NCBI RefSeq assembly: GCF_003285005.1
Contig: NZ_QMFA01000002.1
Location: 124,001-188,000, forward strand
DNA: 64,000 nucleotides
Direction of reading: 5' to 3'
Source of the DNA: Paenibacillus sp. YN15
Lineage (GTDB): Bacteria; Bacillota; Bacilli; Paenibacillales; NBRC-103111
Numbering within the stretch: the first letter of the stretch is position 1; every line of letters starts with the position of its first letter. Position numbers and translations under genes: made by a program. Positions 36,133 through 45,163 of the stretch are shown here, in pieces. The notes below the pieces were generated by a model, which saw nothing but the letters and a program-made list of their open reading frames with translations, searched no databases and was not told where the DNA came from.

Positions 36133-36230
36133 AGATTTAAACAAATAAATAAAAGTTTTAATCTTTTTTAGGGGATATGTATCAAATTTATATAAAAATA
36201 TGTTCTGTAAAATTCCGGAAAGGAATAAGT

Positions 36231-36344
36231 ATGAATCAGCAGCGTAAAAGGTGCACATTTTGCGGCTGCCGCATGGGTGGGAACGACTCGCCCTATGCAC
36301 ACGTGAATCAGAAAATCGGATTGAAAGGCAGGAATGTCCATTGA
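36231..36344 (+). CDS. Cys-rich 37-residue ORF coupled to the PL3 gene
   Basis: ATG 36231 follows GGAAAGGAATAAGT. The product begins [17 protein letters not shown] and continues [20 protein letters not shown]. Its CxxCxC cluster is like half of a zinc ribbon. The TGA stop (36342-36344) overlaps the TTG start of the pectate lyase, a coupled arrangement. It may be a regulatory leader peptide, a small zinc protein or a remnant. Confidence 0.5.
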   Translation: MNQQRKRCTFCGCRMGGNDSPYAHVNQKIGLKGRNVH

Positions 36345-37009
36345 AAAAGTGGTTAGTCATGATGTTATCGGCAAGTTTGGTTTTTCTCAGCATCGGGGTC
36401 CAATCCGCAAGTGCCGCCCCGATTGTAGTAGACAGCACAATTCTGGTGAAGGCCGGCACTACCTTTGACGGCAAGGGCCAAACGTATGTGGCCAATCCCA
36501 GCACCTTAGGGGACGGCAGCCAGGCTGAAAACCAAAAACCCATTTTTCGTCTGGAAAATAACGCAACCCTGAAGAATGTCAATATTGGCGCGCCGGGCGC
36601 CGATGGCGTCCATGTATATGGAAACGCCACTATCTCCAACGTTACGTGGCTGGACGTAGGGGAGGATGCCCTTACGCTGAAATCCTCCGGCACGGTCAAC
36701 ATTACAGGCGGTGGAGCATATAAGGCCTATGACAAGGTATTCCAGATGAATGCGTCCGGCACCATTAACATTAAGAACTTCAAGGCAAACGATATCGGCA
36801 AGCTGGCCCGGCAAAATGGCGGCACTTCCTATACAGTGGTGTTTACGCTGGATAACTCGGATATATCCGATGTGAAGGATTCCATCTTCCGGACGGACAG
36901 CAGCTCCAGCTCCGCCAAAATTACCAATACCCGCTACCATAATGTTCCCACCCTGTTCAAGGGCTTTGCCAGCGGCAAAACAAGCCAGTCCGGGAATACC
37001 CAATATTAA
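36341..37009 (+). CDS. Secreted pectate lyase, PL3 family
   Basis: A 222-residue enzyme with a signal peptide ([24 protein letters not shown]) and a compact beta-helix. [50 protein letters not shown] and [15 protein letters not shown] are classic PL3 stretches; these lyases cleave polygalacturonate by calcium-dependent beta-elimination. TTG start at 36341, overlapping the stop of the small upstream ORF. It is followed by a terminator, so it forms a unit with the small ORF only. Confidence 0.93.
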   Translation: MKKWLVMMLSASLVFLSIGVQSASAAPIVVDSTILVKAGTTFDGKGQTYVANPSTLGDGSQAENQKPIFRLENNATLKNVNIGAPGADGVHVYGNATISNVTWLDVGEDALTLKSSGTVNITGGGAYKAYDKVFQMNASGTINIKNFKANDIGKLARQNGGTSYTVVFTLDNSDISDVKDSIFRTDSSSSSAKITNTRYHNVPTLFKGFASGKTSQSGNTQY

Positions 37010-37040
37010 TCCATTGTCTTAAATCCCCCCGCTAACGTCG

Positions 37041-37076
37041 ACAGCCTGTTCTTCGTTCTAAGAAGAGCAGGCTGTT
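37041..37076 (+). terminator. Terminator-like hairpin after the PL3 gene
   Basis: CAGCCTGTTCTTC pairs with GAAGAGCAGGCTG around GTTCTAA; the tail is short (TTTCG), so termination may be partial. A 46-codon ORF at 37083-37223 (start MKISYTQLEIAYCCDEEVTR) follows, lacks a ribosome site and runs into the inverted repeat; it may be a gene fragment. Confidence 0.6.
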
Positions 37077-37175
37077 TCGCGTATGAAAATTTCATATACC
37101 CAGCTGGAAATTGCGTACTGCTGCGATGAGGAGGTAACCCGATATACATTTTGGGGTTCCAATACAGAAGAGCAA

Positions 37176-37478
37176 ACAAGCCGAATCTGGCTAACGAATC
37201 TCTCTCACGCTATTTCGTGAAAACGGGCATGATAAAAAATCTAACGAATCTATATCGCGTTATTCGCCGGTTTGAACGCCTTTCGGCGCACATTCGGACA
37301 AATAGCGTTCCTACGATTCGTTAGATTTCAAACAGGCTCACCTATAGGCAAATAGCGATACCTGGATTCGTTAGAGCTTCTCCCATTTTTGAAGCTTTCA
37401 AGACAGCCCTTTTCCGGGAGAGATTGCAGCTTGCTGAATATTTATCATCCCATTTGACTTTTCGGACAGCCTCTTTTT
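37176..37478 (-). repeat. Inverted repeat, left copy
   Basis: About 200 bp (37176-37376) match 42945-43144 in reverse orientation, with CTAACGAATC/GATTCGTTAG motifs four to five times and CGCTATTTG between them. A further 17 bases (TTTTCGGACAGCCTCTT, about 37459-37475) match the outer end of the right copy after an extra 80-base segment. GAGGCTGTCCGAAAA-like ends are common on insertion sequences. No coding potential. Confidence 0.8.
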
Positions 37479-37506
37479 GAGTTGCAGGAATGCCCGCGGC
37501 GCGCAA

Positions 37507-39285
37507 TTACAGCTTGGCGGTTTCCTGCTTCAGCCATTCTTTATGGGCATCGTCCAGATGGACGGACAACTTGTCATACACTTGTTGGTGATACTCGTTG
37601 ATCCAGTCCAGCTCGAAGGGGGAGAGGAGGGCCGGGTCAATGGCGTTGCGGTCGATGGGCAGGAAGCATAGGGTTTCAAATCGCAGGAAGGAGCCGAATT
37701 CCGTTGTTTCGTCCCGGATGACCAGCAGCGTGTTCTCCGTGCGGATGCCGTGGCGGCCTTCCTTGTACACACCGGGCTCGACAGTGATGGTCATGCCGGG
37801 CTCCAGCCGGACGTTCAGCAGCTTTTGATTGAACCGGTGGGGCTCTTCATGAACATTGGAAAAGTATCCCACTCCATGGCCGGTGCCGCATTTGTAATCC
37901 AGGCCCTTGTCCCACATGGGCTTTCGGGCCAGCACATCCAGATGGGAGCCGGTAGTGCCGTAGAGGAACTTGGCTGTGGAGAGGGCGATGACGGATTTCA
38001 GCACCAGGGTGAAGTCTTTCTTTTGTTCCTCGGTCAAATTGCCTAAAGCCAACGTCCGGGTAATATCTGTGGTGCCGTTCAGGAAGTGGGAGCCTGAATC
38101 CAGCAGGTAGAAACCCTCACTCTTCAGGGTATATTGGAAATCCGGGAGCGCTCTGTAATGCATCATGGCGGCATGGTCGCCGTAGGCGGAAATGGTAGAA
38201 AAGCTCAGGTCCACGAACAGGGGCAGCTCCTTGCGGAACTCCAGACCCTTCAGGTCTGCGTCAATCTCGGTAACTGCCTGATGCGGAACGGTGTCCTTCA
38301 GCCATTTGAACAGCTTTACCAGCGCCACAGCATCCTTGATGTACGAATCCCGGATATTGGGGATTTCCACTTCGTTTTTGATGGCCTTCAACGGCGTGAC
38401 CAGGCCCTCCGAGAGGATTTTTCGGGCAGATGCAGAGATGGAGCGGTACAGACCGGCATTGGTTTTCTCCGGGTCCAACAGGATGGAATCACCGCTGTCC
38501 AGCTTAGCCAGAAATGCGTAAATCTGTCCGTATGCCTGAAGCTGAACGCCATCCTCGGCAAGAAGCTTCCGTTCCGCCTCATCTACCTTGTGGGGATCGA
38601 CGAAGAGATAAGCCTCGTTTTCTCCAATGACGGCATAAGAGGTCACATAAGGATTGTGGGGGATATCGTTGCCCCGGATATTGAACAGCCAGCAGATTTC
38701 ATCCAGCACCGGCAGCAGATAAAAGTTGGCGTGGCGGGCTTTCATGGCTTTCCGCACCTCCGCCAGCTTCTCGGTCCGGGTTTTGCCGGCATAAACAGCC
38801 TCATGCAGGTACAGCTTGTCCCCGGGAATGGCCGGCCGGTCTTTCCAGACCGCTCCAACCGGGTCCAGATCGGTCCGAATGCTCACCGACTTGTCCGCCA
38901 AAAGGGCAGACAGCTTGTTGAAGGCGCTGACGGACAGGCTTCTGCCGTCCACAGCCAGGCAGCCGCCTTGAGGAAGAATCTCCGCCAGCCATTCCTCATG
39001 GCCGGGCACGCCAAGCTCGCCCATTTTGAAGAGCCTGATGCCGCTGCCCTCCAGCTGGTTCGCAGCCTGGATAAAGTATCTGCCGTCTGTCCACAGTCCC
39101 GCATCCTCCCGGGCAATAACGGCGGTTCCGGCCGAGCCGGTGAAGCCGCTGATCCATTGTCTGCTTTTCCAATACTCCCCTACATATTCGCTCATATGAG
39201 CGTCAGCGCTGGGCACCAGACAGGCGTCGATGCCAACCTTCTCCATCCATGTTCTCAATTGACTCAGCTTTTCGCTGGTATTCAT
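37507..39285 (-). CDS. Xaa-Pro aminopeptidase, M24 family
   Basis: A 592-residue cytoplasmic metallopeptidase that removes N-terminal residues next to proline. Two creatinase-like N-terminal domains (about 1-310) precede the pita-bread domain, where the five metal ligands are visible in DSGSHFLNGTTDITRT (two Asp), GTGHGVGYF (His), ITVEPGVY (Glu) and IRTENTLL (Glu). The size fits the long eukaryotic-like APP type found in many Firmicutes. ATG 39285 follows AAGGAG by nine bases. It is convergent with the PL3 gene and divergent from the GH110-like gene; no link to pectin is evident. Confidence 0.94.
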   Translation of the reverse strand: MNTSEKLSQLRTWMEKVGIDACLVPSADAHMSEYVGEYWKSRQWISGFTGSAGTAVIAREDAGLWTDGRYFIQAANQLEGSGIRLFKMGELGVPGHEEWLAEILPQGGCLAVDGRSLSVSAFNKLSALLADKSVSIRTDLDPVGAVWKDRPAIPGDKLYLHEAVYAGKTRTEKLAEVRKAMKARHANFYLLPVLDEICWLFNIRGNDIPHNPYVTSYAVIGENEAYLFVDPHKVDEAERKLLAEDGVQLQAYGQIYAFLAKLDSGDSILLDPEKTNAGLYRSISASARKILSEGLVTPLKAIKNEVEIPNIRDSYIKDAVALVKLFKWLKDTVPHQAVTEIDADLKGLEFRKELPLFVDLSFSTISAYGDHAAMMHYRALPDFQYTLKSEGFYLLDSGSHFLNGTTDITRTLALGNLTEEQKKDFTLVLKSVIALSTAKFLYGTTGSHLDVLARKPMWDKGLDYKCGTGHGVGYFSNVHEEPHRFNQKLLNVRLEPGMTITVEPGVYKEGRHGIRTENTLLVIRDETTEFGSFLRFETLCFLPIDRNAIDPALLSPFELDWINEYHQQVYDKLSVHLDDAHKEWLKQETAKL

Positions 39286-39560
39286 GTGCAACGTCTCCTT
39301 GAAATTGTCTTAAAAAACATGATCATGCTCTATGAAAAGTATACCAGAAAGTATGAAAAATTCGCTCCGTTACTTTAAAGCGGCATATTATAATTGGTTA
39401 AAATCCTTTTTTGCCGTGCGACAAACAACGCTTTTTTGCACCATTCCTGAAAATTCATACAAGTCCGCATAAATTTCATACAGGTGAACACCCGCTTATC
39501 CGGGTTATAGTAAGAAGGGGATGAGAAAAAACGATTGGTGCGGATAAAGGAGGAAATGAG

Positions 39561-41357
39561 TTGGCGGACATGATTAACAAGCCATCTGCGTCGGAGGCGT
39601 CCGGCGTGATAGATATTACGGCCTTCGGCGTCCGGCCGGACAGCGGGGAGGACCAGTCCCTGGCGGTGTACCGGGCTATACAGCATTGCCGCTCCATACC
39701 GGGAGCCGTTCTGCAATTTCCGCCGGGGCGGTATGATTTCTGGCCGGAGCTGGCCTATGAGGGCTTCTTCTATATTTCCAATCATGACAATGAAGGAAGC
39801 CGCCATGTGGCGTTTCCATTGACGGGCATGAAGGACTTCACCTTGGAGGCTGCGGGAGCGGAGTTTATTTTCCACTCGCTTATGATTCCTTTCTGGGTGG
39901 AGGGCTCCGAGAATATCCGGCTGTCGGGCTTCCGGGTGGACTGGGAAGTGCCCATGATGGGCCAGGGAACCGTGCTGGCATCGGAGGCGGACTGGTTCGA
40001 CATTGCTATTGATGAAGGCTACCGCTGTCGGGTGGAGGACGGAAGGGTGGTTTTTCTCGGCGAGGGATGGGACCGGCAGGTCTGGGGGCTGCTGGAATTC
40101 GATCCGGTCACTCAAGCGACGGCTTACGGCAGCGCGGACCAATGGAGCTATGACAGCTTCCGTGACTTGAGGGCGGAGGAGCGGTCGCCGGGAGTCATCC
40201 GGTATACAGGCAACCGGTCGGCGCGGCGCCCGGCGGACGGGAACAAGATCATCTTCCGCTGCGGGCTGCGGGATCATCCGGCCATCGCTATATCCGACTG
40301 TACCAATACGGTAGTGGAGGATGTGACGGTGCATCATGCCCTGGGTATGGGGGTGATCGCCCAGAACAGCAGGGATGTCCGCCTGCACCGGTTTCATGTT
40401 ACCCTGCGGCCGGGAACCGAACGGGTATTCAGCACAAAGGCGGATGCCACCCACTTTGTGTATTGCAGCGGAACCGTGTCGTTGACCGACTGTCTGCTGG
40501 AGTACCAGTTGGATGACCCGTGCAATATTCACGGCATTTATGGCAGCATTGTCCGGCGGTTGGCGCCAGATGCGCTTCTGGTCCGGCTGGTGCATGGGCA
40601 GCAGCAGGGCATCGGAATTGCGGAGACGGGAGAGTGTCTCAGCTTTGTCAGCGGGAAGACGCTGCAAGCCTGCGGCTCCCTGAAGCTGGCGTCTGTTGAA
40701 CGTGTCAACGCGGAGTATATGGTGCTCGTTTTTGCCGGAGAGATTCCGGAGGAGGTTCAGCCGGGGGACGCGGTAGAGAATCTGGAGCGTTCGGCGGATG
40801 TGGTGATCCGGGGCTGCACGGTCCGCAGGAACCGGGCCCGGGGGCTGCTTTTGACCACTCCCGGCTCTGTGCTGGTGGAGGACAATGACATCAGCGCCCC
40901 CGGTGCGGGCATCAAGATATCCGGCGACGTGAATTTCTGGTTCGAGTCGGGGGCCACACGCCGGGTTGTCATCCGCAACAACCGCTTCGGCGATTGCAAT
41001 TACGCCTATCCCAGCTGGGGCAAGGCGGTCATCGACATTGACCCCGTGGTTAAAAATCTTGACCCGCAGCACGGATATTACCACGGGGAAATCCTCATTG
41101 AGGGCAACCGTTTCCGCACCTTCGACCGGGGGCTGGTGCGGGGACACTCCGTTGCCAGGCTGGTATTCCGGGATAACCGTGCGGAGCCGTCAGGCACCTA
41201 TCCGTCTCATGGGGGCGAGGTTCAATCCCTGGAGCTGCGGGCCTGCGGCCAGGTGGAGGCGGCGGGCAACTTTTTTGCGGGAGCACCGGGCACGCTGCGG
41301 CTGGATGACCGTATCATGATGCTGTCCGGCGAGGAACTGCTGCCGGGGAAGGGCTGA
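39561..41357 (+). CDS. Beta-helix glycoside hydrolase, GH110-like (alpha-1,3-galactosidase type)
   Basis: A 598-residue right-handed beta-helix protein without a signal peptide. FFYISNHDNEGSRHVAFPLT, GAEFIFHSLMIPFWVEGSEN and LSGFRVDWEVPM resemble family GH110, whose members cleave terminal alpha-1,3-galactose. The C-terminal half repeats strands with HALGMGVIAQNSRDVRL and NDISAPGAGIKISGDVNFWF. TTG start after AAAGGAGG. It precedes the GH28-like gene by about 150 bases. The family call rests on remembered sequence pattern; a polygalacturonase or epimerase-like beta-helix is the alternative. Confidence 0.7.
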   Translation: MADMINKPSASEASGVIDITAFGVRPDSGEDQSLAVYRAIQHCRSIPGAVLQFPPGRYDFWPELAYEGFFYISNHDNEGSRHVAFPLTGMKDFTLEAAGAEFIFHSLMIPFWVEGSENIRLSGFRVDWEVPMMGQGTVLASEADWFDIAIDEGYRCRVEDGRVVFLGEGWDRQVWGLLEFDPVTQATAYGSADQWSYDSFRDLRAEERSPGVIRYTGNRSARRPADGNKIIFRCGLRDHPAIAISDCTNTVVEDVTVHHALGMGVIAQNSRDVRLHRFHVTLRPGTERVFSTKADATHFVYCSGTVSLTDCLLEYQLDDPCNIHGIYGSIVRRLAPDALLVRLVHGQQQGIGIAETGECLSFVSGKTLQACGSLKLASVERVNAEYMVLVFAGEIPEEVQPGDAVENLERSADVVIRGCTVRRNRARGLLLTTPGSVLVEDNDISAPGAGIKISGDVNFWFESGATRRVVIRNNRFGDCNYAYPSWGKAVIDIDPVVKNLDPQHGYYHGEILIEGNRFRTFDRGLVRGHSVARLVFRDNRAEPSGTYPSHGGEVQSLELRACGQVEAAGNFFAGAPGTLRLDDRIMMLSGEELLPGKG

Positions 41358-41413
41358 GTGGGCCGCGGAGACACAGGCGTGGAAATTACCTGGGGAGCTC
41401 CAAGTATGGCAAT

Positions 41414-41442
41414 GGAATAGCGGGAGCCCTCCTTCCGCTATC
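41414..41442. repeat. ATAGCGG/CCGCTAT hairpin between beta-helix genes
   Basis: AATAGCGGGAGC...CTTCCGCTATC forms a hairpin of the same type as the array at 58850-59283. It lies between the GH110-like and GH28-like genes. Confidence 0.6.
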
Positions 41443-41512
41443 TCCTTCCACCCTGCTGCAGAAAGGAATGCCAGGCTGCGCAGATTTTTTACCAAGAAAG
41501 GGGTTCGACTGT

Positions 41513-42889
41513 ATGAACGGATGGGCAGACGCCGCAGATTTCGGCTTTCTTCCGGAAGCCACAGGATTAGAAAACGCCAGGGCCCTGCAGGAAGCGCTGG
41601 ACAGGGGAGGAACCGTATCCGTCACCCGCCCTGGAATATATAAGCTGGCGCGGACAGTGTATATTGGCAGCAACACCACCCTAAGCTTCGGGAACGGGAT
41701 CAAGGTGCAAAAGGTGGATGAAACCGGTCCGTTCTCCCATGTGCTGCTGAACAAAGGCGCATTGACCCGGACCTGGGATGAGCATATTTCCATCGAAAAT
41801 CTCCATATCCAAGTAAACGGCATGGATGTCCGGACGTTCCATGACGTGTTTGGCTTGCATGGCCAGCTTGCTCTCTTCTATGCCAGGGACGTGAGGATTC
41901 TTGGCTTCCGCTGCATGGATGTAGGGACGGCCCAATATGGCGTCCACATCTGCACCTTTGAGGATTTACTGATACAGGATGTCATTATCAAAGGGAAAAA
42001 GGACGGCGTCCATCTCGGACGGGGCAGGAGATTCCGGATCAGCGACGGCAGGTTTGACACCTACGACGATGCTGTAGCCTTGAACGGCCATGACTATGAT
42101 GTGGGAAATCCGGAGCTGGGGTGGATTGAGGAGGGAACCATCGAGCATTGTTATGATTTGTCCGGGGATGGGGAATCCAAGCCGTGCGTTGGCTATTTCT
42201 GCCGCATTCTGGCAGGAGCCTGGACGGATTGGCGGGAAGGCATGGAGGTGCAGAAGTCCGACACGGTGGTATCGGAGGGGCGTCTCTACCGGGTTAAGGC
42301 AGATCCCGACGGAAAAAGCTACATATCCATGATCAGGCCGGTTCATGAGAAGGGCACAGTCGTTCTGGACGGCATTCCCTGGACGATGGTGCAGCGCGAT
42401 CCCGTGTATACAGCGGGAGTCCGGAACATTACCTTCCGCAATATTTATCTGCATAAGGCCAGACCAGCCTTTTCCGTCCATTTTGACAACGACCGGTTCA
42501 GCCGCTCTTATTATCCAGGCGCGACCGTTCCCCGGCAGGAGCATCTGGTGTTCGAGCAGGTCCGGGTGCTGCACAGCAGGCCAACCCCGTTTCTCCTGAT
42601 CAACACGCCGGTGGACATGTTGACGATCCTCCATTCCGCCTTCCGGGACAATGTGATCCGGTTTACCGGCAACAAGGCTATGGAGGATTACCTGCCTACC
42701 GCCATCCAATTGACGGGATGTGTTTTTCAACAGAAGGGGCAGATGGTGCTGGTGGAAAATGAGGTGGAGCGCAAGGAAATCCGTTTGCTGACGTCGGCCA
42801 GCGTACAGATGGAGGAGGATTTCTCTGCCGTTGTATGCCCGGGGCCGGGAACCATCCGTACTGCTTCCGACTTGAAGGGGCTTCACTGA
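41513..42889 (+). CDS. Beta-helix glycoside hydrolase, GH28-like
   Basis: A 458-residue right-handed beta-helix protein without a signal peptide. TTLSFGNGIKVQKVD, the run VHICTFEDLLIQDVIIKGKK and DGVHLGRGRRFRISDGRFDT then YDDAVALNGHDYD match the polygalacturonase scaffold: the DGVH and DDAVAL aspartates stand where the GH28 catalytic acids lie (usual NTDG and DD motifs). ATG 41513 follows AAAGGGG. It is probably a cytoplasmic exo-acting galacturonidase or rhamnogalacturonan hydrolase; the exact activity is uncertain. Confidence 0.78.
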   Translation: MNGWADAADFGFLPEATGLENARALQEALDRGGTVSVTRPGIYKLARTVYIGSNTTLSFGNGIKVQKVDETGPFSHVLLNKGALTRTWDEHISIENLHIQVNGMDVRTFHDVFGLHGQLALFYARDVRILGFRCMDVGTAQYGVHICTFEDLLIQDVIIKGKKDGVHLGRGRRFRISDGRFDTYDDAVALNGHDYDVGNPELGWIEEGTIEHCYDLSGDGESKPCVGYFCRILAGAWTDWREGMEVQKSDTVVSEGRLYRVKADPDGKSYISMIRPVHEKGTVVLDGIPWTMVQRDPVYTAGVRNITFRNIYLHKARPAFSVHFDNDRFSRSYYPGATVPRQEHLVFEQVRVLHSRPTPFLLINTPVDMLTILHSAFRDNVIRFTGNKAMEDYLPTAIQLTGCVFQQKGQMVLVENEVERKEIRLLTSASVQMEEDFSAVVCPGPGTIRTASDLKGLH

Positions 42890-42927
42890 TGCCGCACGGG
42901 CATCATCAAGGCGCTTCCCCCAAGGAC

Positions 42928-43144
42928 AAGAGGCTGTCCGAAAACTCTAACGAATCTAGGCATCGCTATTTGACTATAGGTGAGCCTGTTTGAAATCTAA
43001 CGAATCGTAGGATCGCTATTTGTCCGAATGTGCGCCGAAAGGCGTTCAACCAGGCGAATAAGGCGATATAGATTCGTTAGATTTTTTATCATGCCCGTTT
43101 TGGCGAAATAGCGTGAGAGAGATTCGTTAGCCAGATTCGGCTTG
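42928..43144 (+). repeat. Inverted repeat, right copy
   Basis: Begins with AAGAGGCTGTCCGAAAA and carries CTAACGAATC twice, then GATTCGTTAG twice, ending in GCCAGATTCGGCTTGT. It is the reverse complement of 37176-37376 with few changes. Together the two copies enclose the M24, GH110-like and GH28-like genes. No gene is seen in 42890-43308 apart from this repeat. Confidence 0.8.
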
Positions 43145-43308
43145 TCCCCAGACGTATGCTTCCGCAGTTCGAATCTTCTGAGAAAATATAGAATTTTTGC
43201 TGCTTTTACTTTAAACTGAGGAGAATTCCGCTTCATTTTGAAATTGAGAGCCCTATTACAGGTTCCTGATTTTCACAAATCCAATCATTTGGAGGATGCC
43301 TCACAAAA

Positions 43309-43653
43309 ATGAGAAAGCCTACATGGTCAACCCTAATGCTGATTATAATTATTGTGCTTTTGTTGAGTCCGGTCATTTATGTACAGGCCAATAAATGGAT
43401 TTACGCCAACCGGGTAACCCAATATTTGGTGAAGGAAAAGAACTACAGCAAAGCTGAGATTCAATCGGTAAAAGGGGTTTGGGGGGTGAAGCTGCCTGCG
43501 TTTTATGTGGTGGTTACGTTCGAGGAAGAGCCAGAGGTAGAATATACTTATTATGCCCATGATAGGGTGCTGCAAATGGGCTATACCCTCAAAAACGGCG
43601 GCACTCCAGCGGAAGCGGATGGAGCCGGGCTCCGCTACTACGAGCCCCGCTAA
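43309..43653 (+). CDS. DUF3139 family membrane-anchored protein
   Basis: A 114-residue protein with one N-terminal membrane helix (STLMLIIIIVLLLSPVIYVQ) and a small outer domain with VTQYLVKEKNYSKAEIQSVK and AFYVVVTFEEEPEVEYTYYA, the DUF3139 pattern. The function is unknown. GGAGGATG lies upstream of the ATG. The Nudix gene follows after 12 bases, so they may be cotranscribed. Confidence 0.8.
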   Translation: MRKPTWSTLMLIIIIVLLLSPVIYVQANKWIYANRVTQYLVKEKNYSKAEIQSVKGVWGVKLPAFYVVVTFEEEPEVEYTYYAHDRVLQMGYTLKNGGTPAEADGAGLRYYEPR

Positions 43654-43665
43654 ACGGAGAGGAGC

Positions 43666-44172
43666 ATGGACATGCACTTGAGACAGATGGCTACGGCCTT
43701 TATTTTTCATGATGATCGCGTGCTGATGATGAAGCGCAGCTCCAACCGGTTGTTTCAGTTTGAATTTTGGAGCGGGATTGGCGGCCATATGGAGCCGGAA
43801 GAGATTAACCATCCGCTGGAGGCCTGTCTGAGGGAAATCCGGGAAGAATCCGGATTGGAGCCCCATGATATTGCCGATTTTTCCCTGCGCTACATCCTGC
43901 TTCGTTTGAAGGAGGATGAGATCAGGCAGCAATATGTGTATTTCGGGCGGACAAGCCGGAAAGAGTACATAACCTCCGACGAAGGGGAATTGTCCTGGAT
44001 CAAGCAAGAGGAGCTGCTGAAGCTGCATCTGTCCACCAATAACCGGCTGATGCTGGAGGATTATTTTCAACATCCCGGCAGTACTGACGTGAAGGTCGGT
44101 ACCATCGCCATCAGTGCGGAAGGGGAGCCTTTTATCCAATGGGCCTTGTTGAAGGACCCGCTGATTTTCTGA
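43666..44172 (+). CDS. Nudix hydrolase
   Basis: A 168-residue hydrolase of nucleoside diphosphate-linked compounds. The Nudix box is GGHMEPEEINHPLEACLREI plus REESGLEP (about 44-71), with one extra residue between the first glycine and glutamate compared with the usual spacing but the REIREESG metal site intact. ATG 43666 after GGAGAGGAG. It is convergent with the AraC gene, with only two bases between stops. The substrate is unknown. Confidence 0.88.
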   Translation: MDMHLRQMATAFIFHDDRVLMMKRSSNRLFQFEFWSGIGGHMEPEEINHPLEACLREIREESGLEPHDIADFSLRYILLRLKEDEIRQQYVYFGRTSRKEYITSDEGELSWIKQEELLKLHLSTNNRLMLEDYFQHPGSTDVKVGTIAISAEGEPFIQWALLKDPLIF

Positions 44173-44174
44173 GA

Positions 44175-45047
44175 TCATTCATAATAAATGGCGCTGTACG
44201 GGAATTCCAGGATCTTCATGCGGTATTCCTTCGGGGTCATGGACATGTACTCGCGGAAAATCTTGCCGAAGTAGCTGGGACTGTCGAAGCCGCATTGCCG
44301 CCCGATCTCCTGAATCGGCGTATCTGTCGTCCGAAGCAAAGCAAGGGCTGCTTCCATCCGCCGGTCCCTTAGGTAAGCCAACGGTGAGGTTTGCTCCGAC
44401 TTCTGAAACAACCGGCACAGGTGATGCTTGTTGACACCGCAATGTGCGGAAAGCATATCCAGTGTCAGGGGCTCTGCGTACCGCTCCCGCATGAATTGCT
44501 TGGCCTTCCGGATCAGGCTGCTTGAATTGGCGCTGACCTCCTTGCATTGCTCCCTGCTGGTCCGGACCAGGGTGAGCATCCATTCATAAACCAGAGCGGA
44601 CAAGGCGTATTTATCCGTAACCTTTTCGTCGGTAATGGCATGCATGAGCTTCCAAAATTGCAGGACAAGGGGAGATTGAGGGTCCCGACGAATCACCTGG
44701 CCCTCCTGCTCCGCCACCAAGTCCCAAATCCGGCTGGCCTCGGCGCCCCGCAAATTGAGCCAGATGATTTCCCAGGGCTCCCCGCACGCCTCGTAGTAAT
44801 ACCGGTGTTTGCTGGGGACTTTGACCAGGAACCCGGTGCCTTGGGGCAAGGGGACGGGCGGCTGCTGCTCCAATTCAATAAAGCCTTGGCCGCTTAAGGT
44901 ATATTGAAAAATCACATGGCCGCAGTCCGGCCTGCTGTCTCCGGAGAAGCTGTATTCCGGACTGGAAACCTTTTGCCACCCTATGGAATCCAGTGTCAAG
45001 ATCGATGTATCATCATTGCGGAATGCAAAAGAAGCGGGCTTTAGCAT
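44175..45047 (-). CDS. AraC-family transcriptional regulator
   Basis: A 290-residue regulator with a cupin-like N-terminal sensor (QYTLSGQGFIELEQ, GTGFLVKVPSKHRYYYE) and a C-terminal AraC domain (LDMLSAHCGVNKHHLCRLFQ and IGRQCGFDSPSYFGKIFREY). It is divergent from the second GH31 gene 116 bases away and probably activates the GH31-GH78 pair. Several AGATC half-sites (about 45067, 45089 and 45132) lie between the two genes and could be its binding sites. GGAGTGATC precedes the ATG. Confidence 0.9.
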   Translation of the reverse strand: MLKPASFAFRNDDTSILTLDSIGWQKVSSPEYSFSGDSRPDCGHVIFQYTLSGQGFIELEQQPPVPLPQGTGFLVKVPSKHRYYYEACGEPWEIIWLNLRGAEASRIWDLVAEQEGQVIRRDPQSPLVLQFWKLMHAITDEKVTDKYALSALVYEWMLTLVRTSREQCKEVSANSSSLIRKAKQFMRERYAEPLTLDMLSAHCGVNKHHLCRLFQKSEQTSPLAYLRDRRMEAALALLRTTDTPIQEIGRQCGFDSPSYFGKIFREYMSMTPKEYRMKILEFPYSAIYYE

Positions 45048-45163
45048 GGAAGATCACTCCGGGCTCATAAGATCAATTTTGTTATAGTATAGATCACAAC
45101 TTTAAGATTGTCATCCCTCTCGCCCAGGGGTAAGATCGGTGTAGACAAAGGAGTGATCTGAGG

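Noticed and set aside
38134-39378. 414-codon ORF opposite the M24 peptidase
   Set aside because: The peptidase on the minus strand has all five metal ligands; the plus frame is a shadow.
39375-41147. 590-codon antisense ORF over the GH110-like gene
   Set aside because: Pro/His/Arg-rich shadow product; the plus frame has a ribosome site and a family-like pattern.
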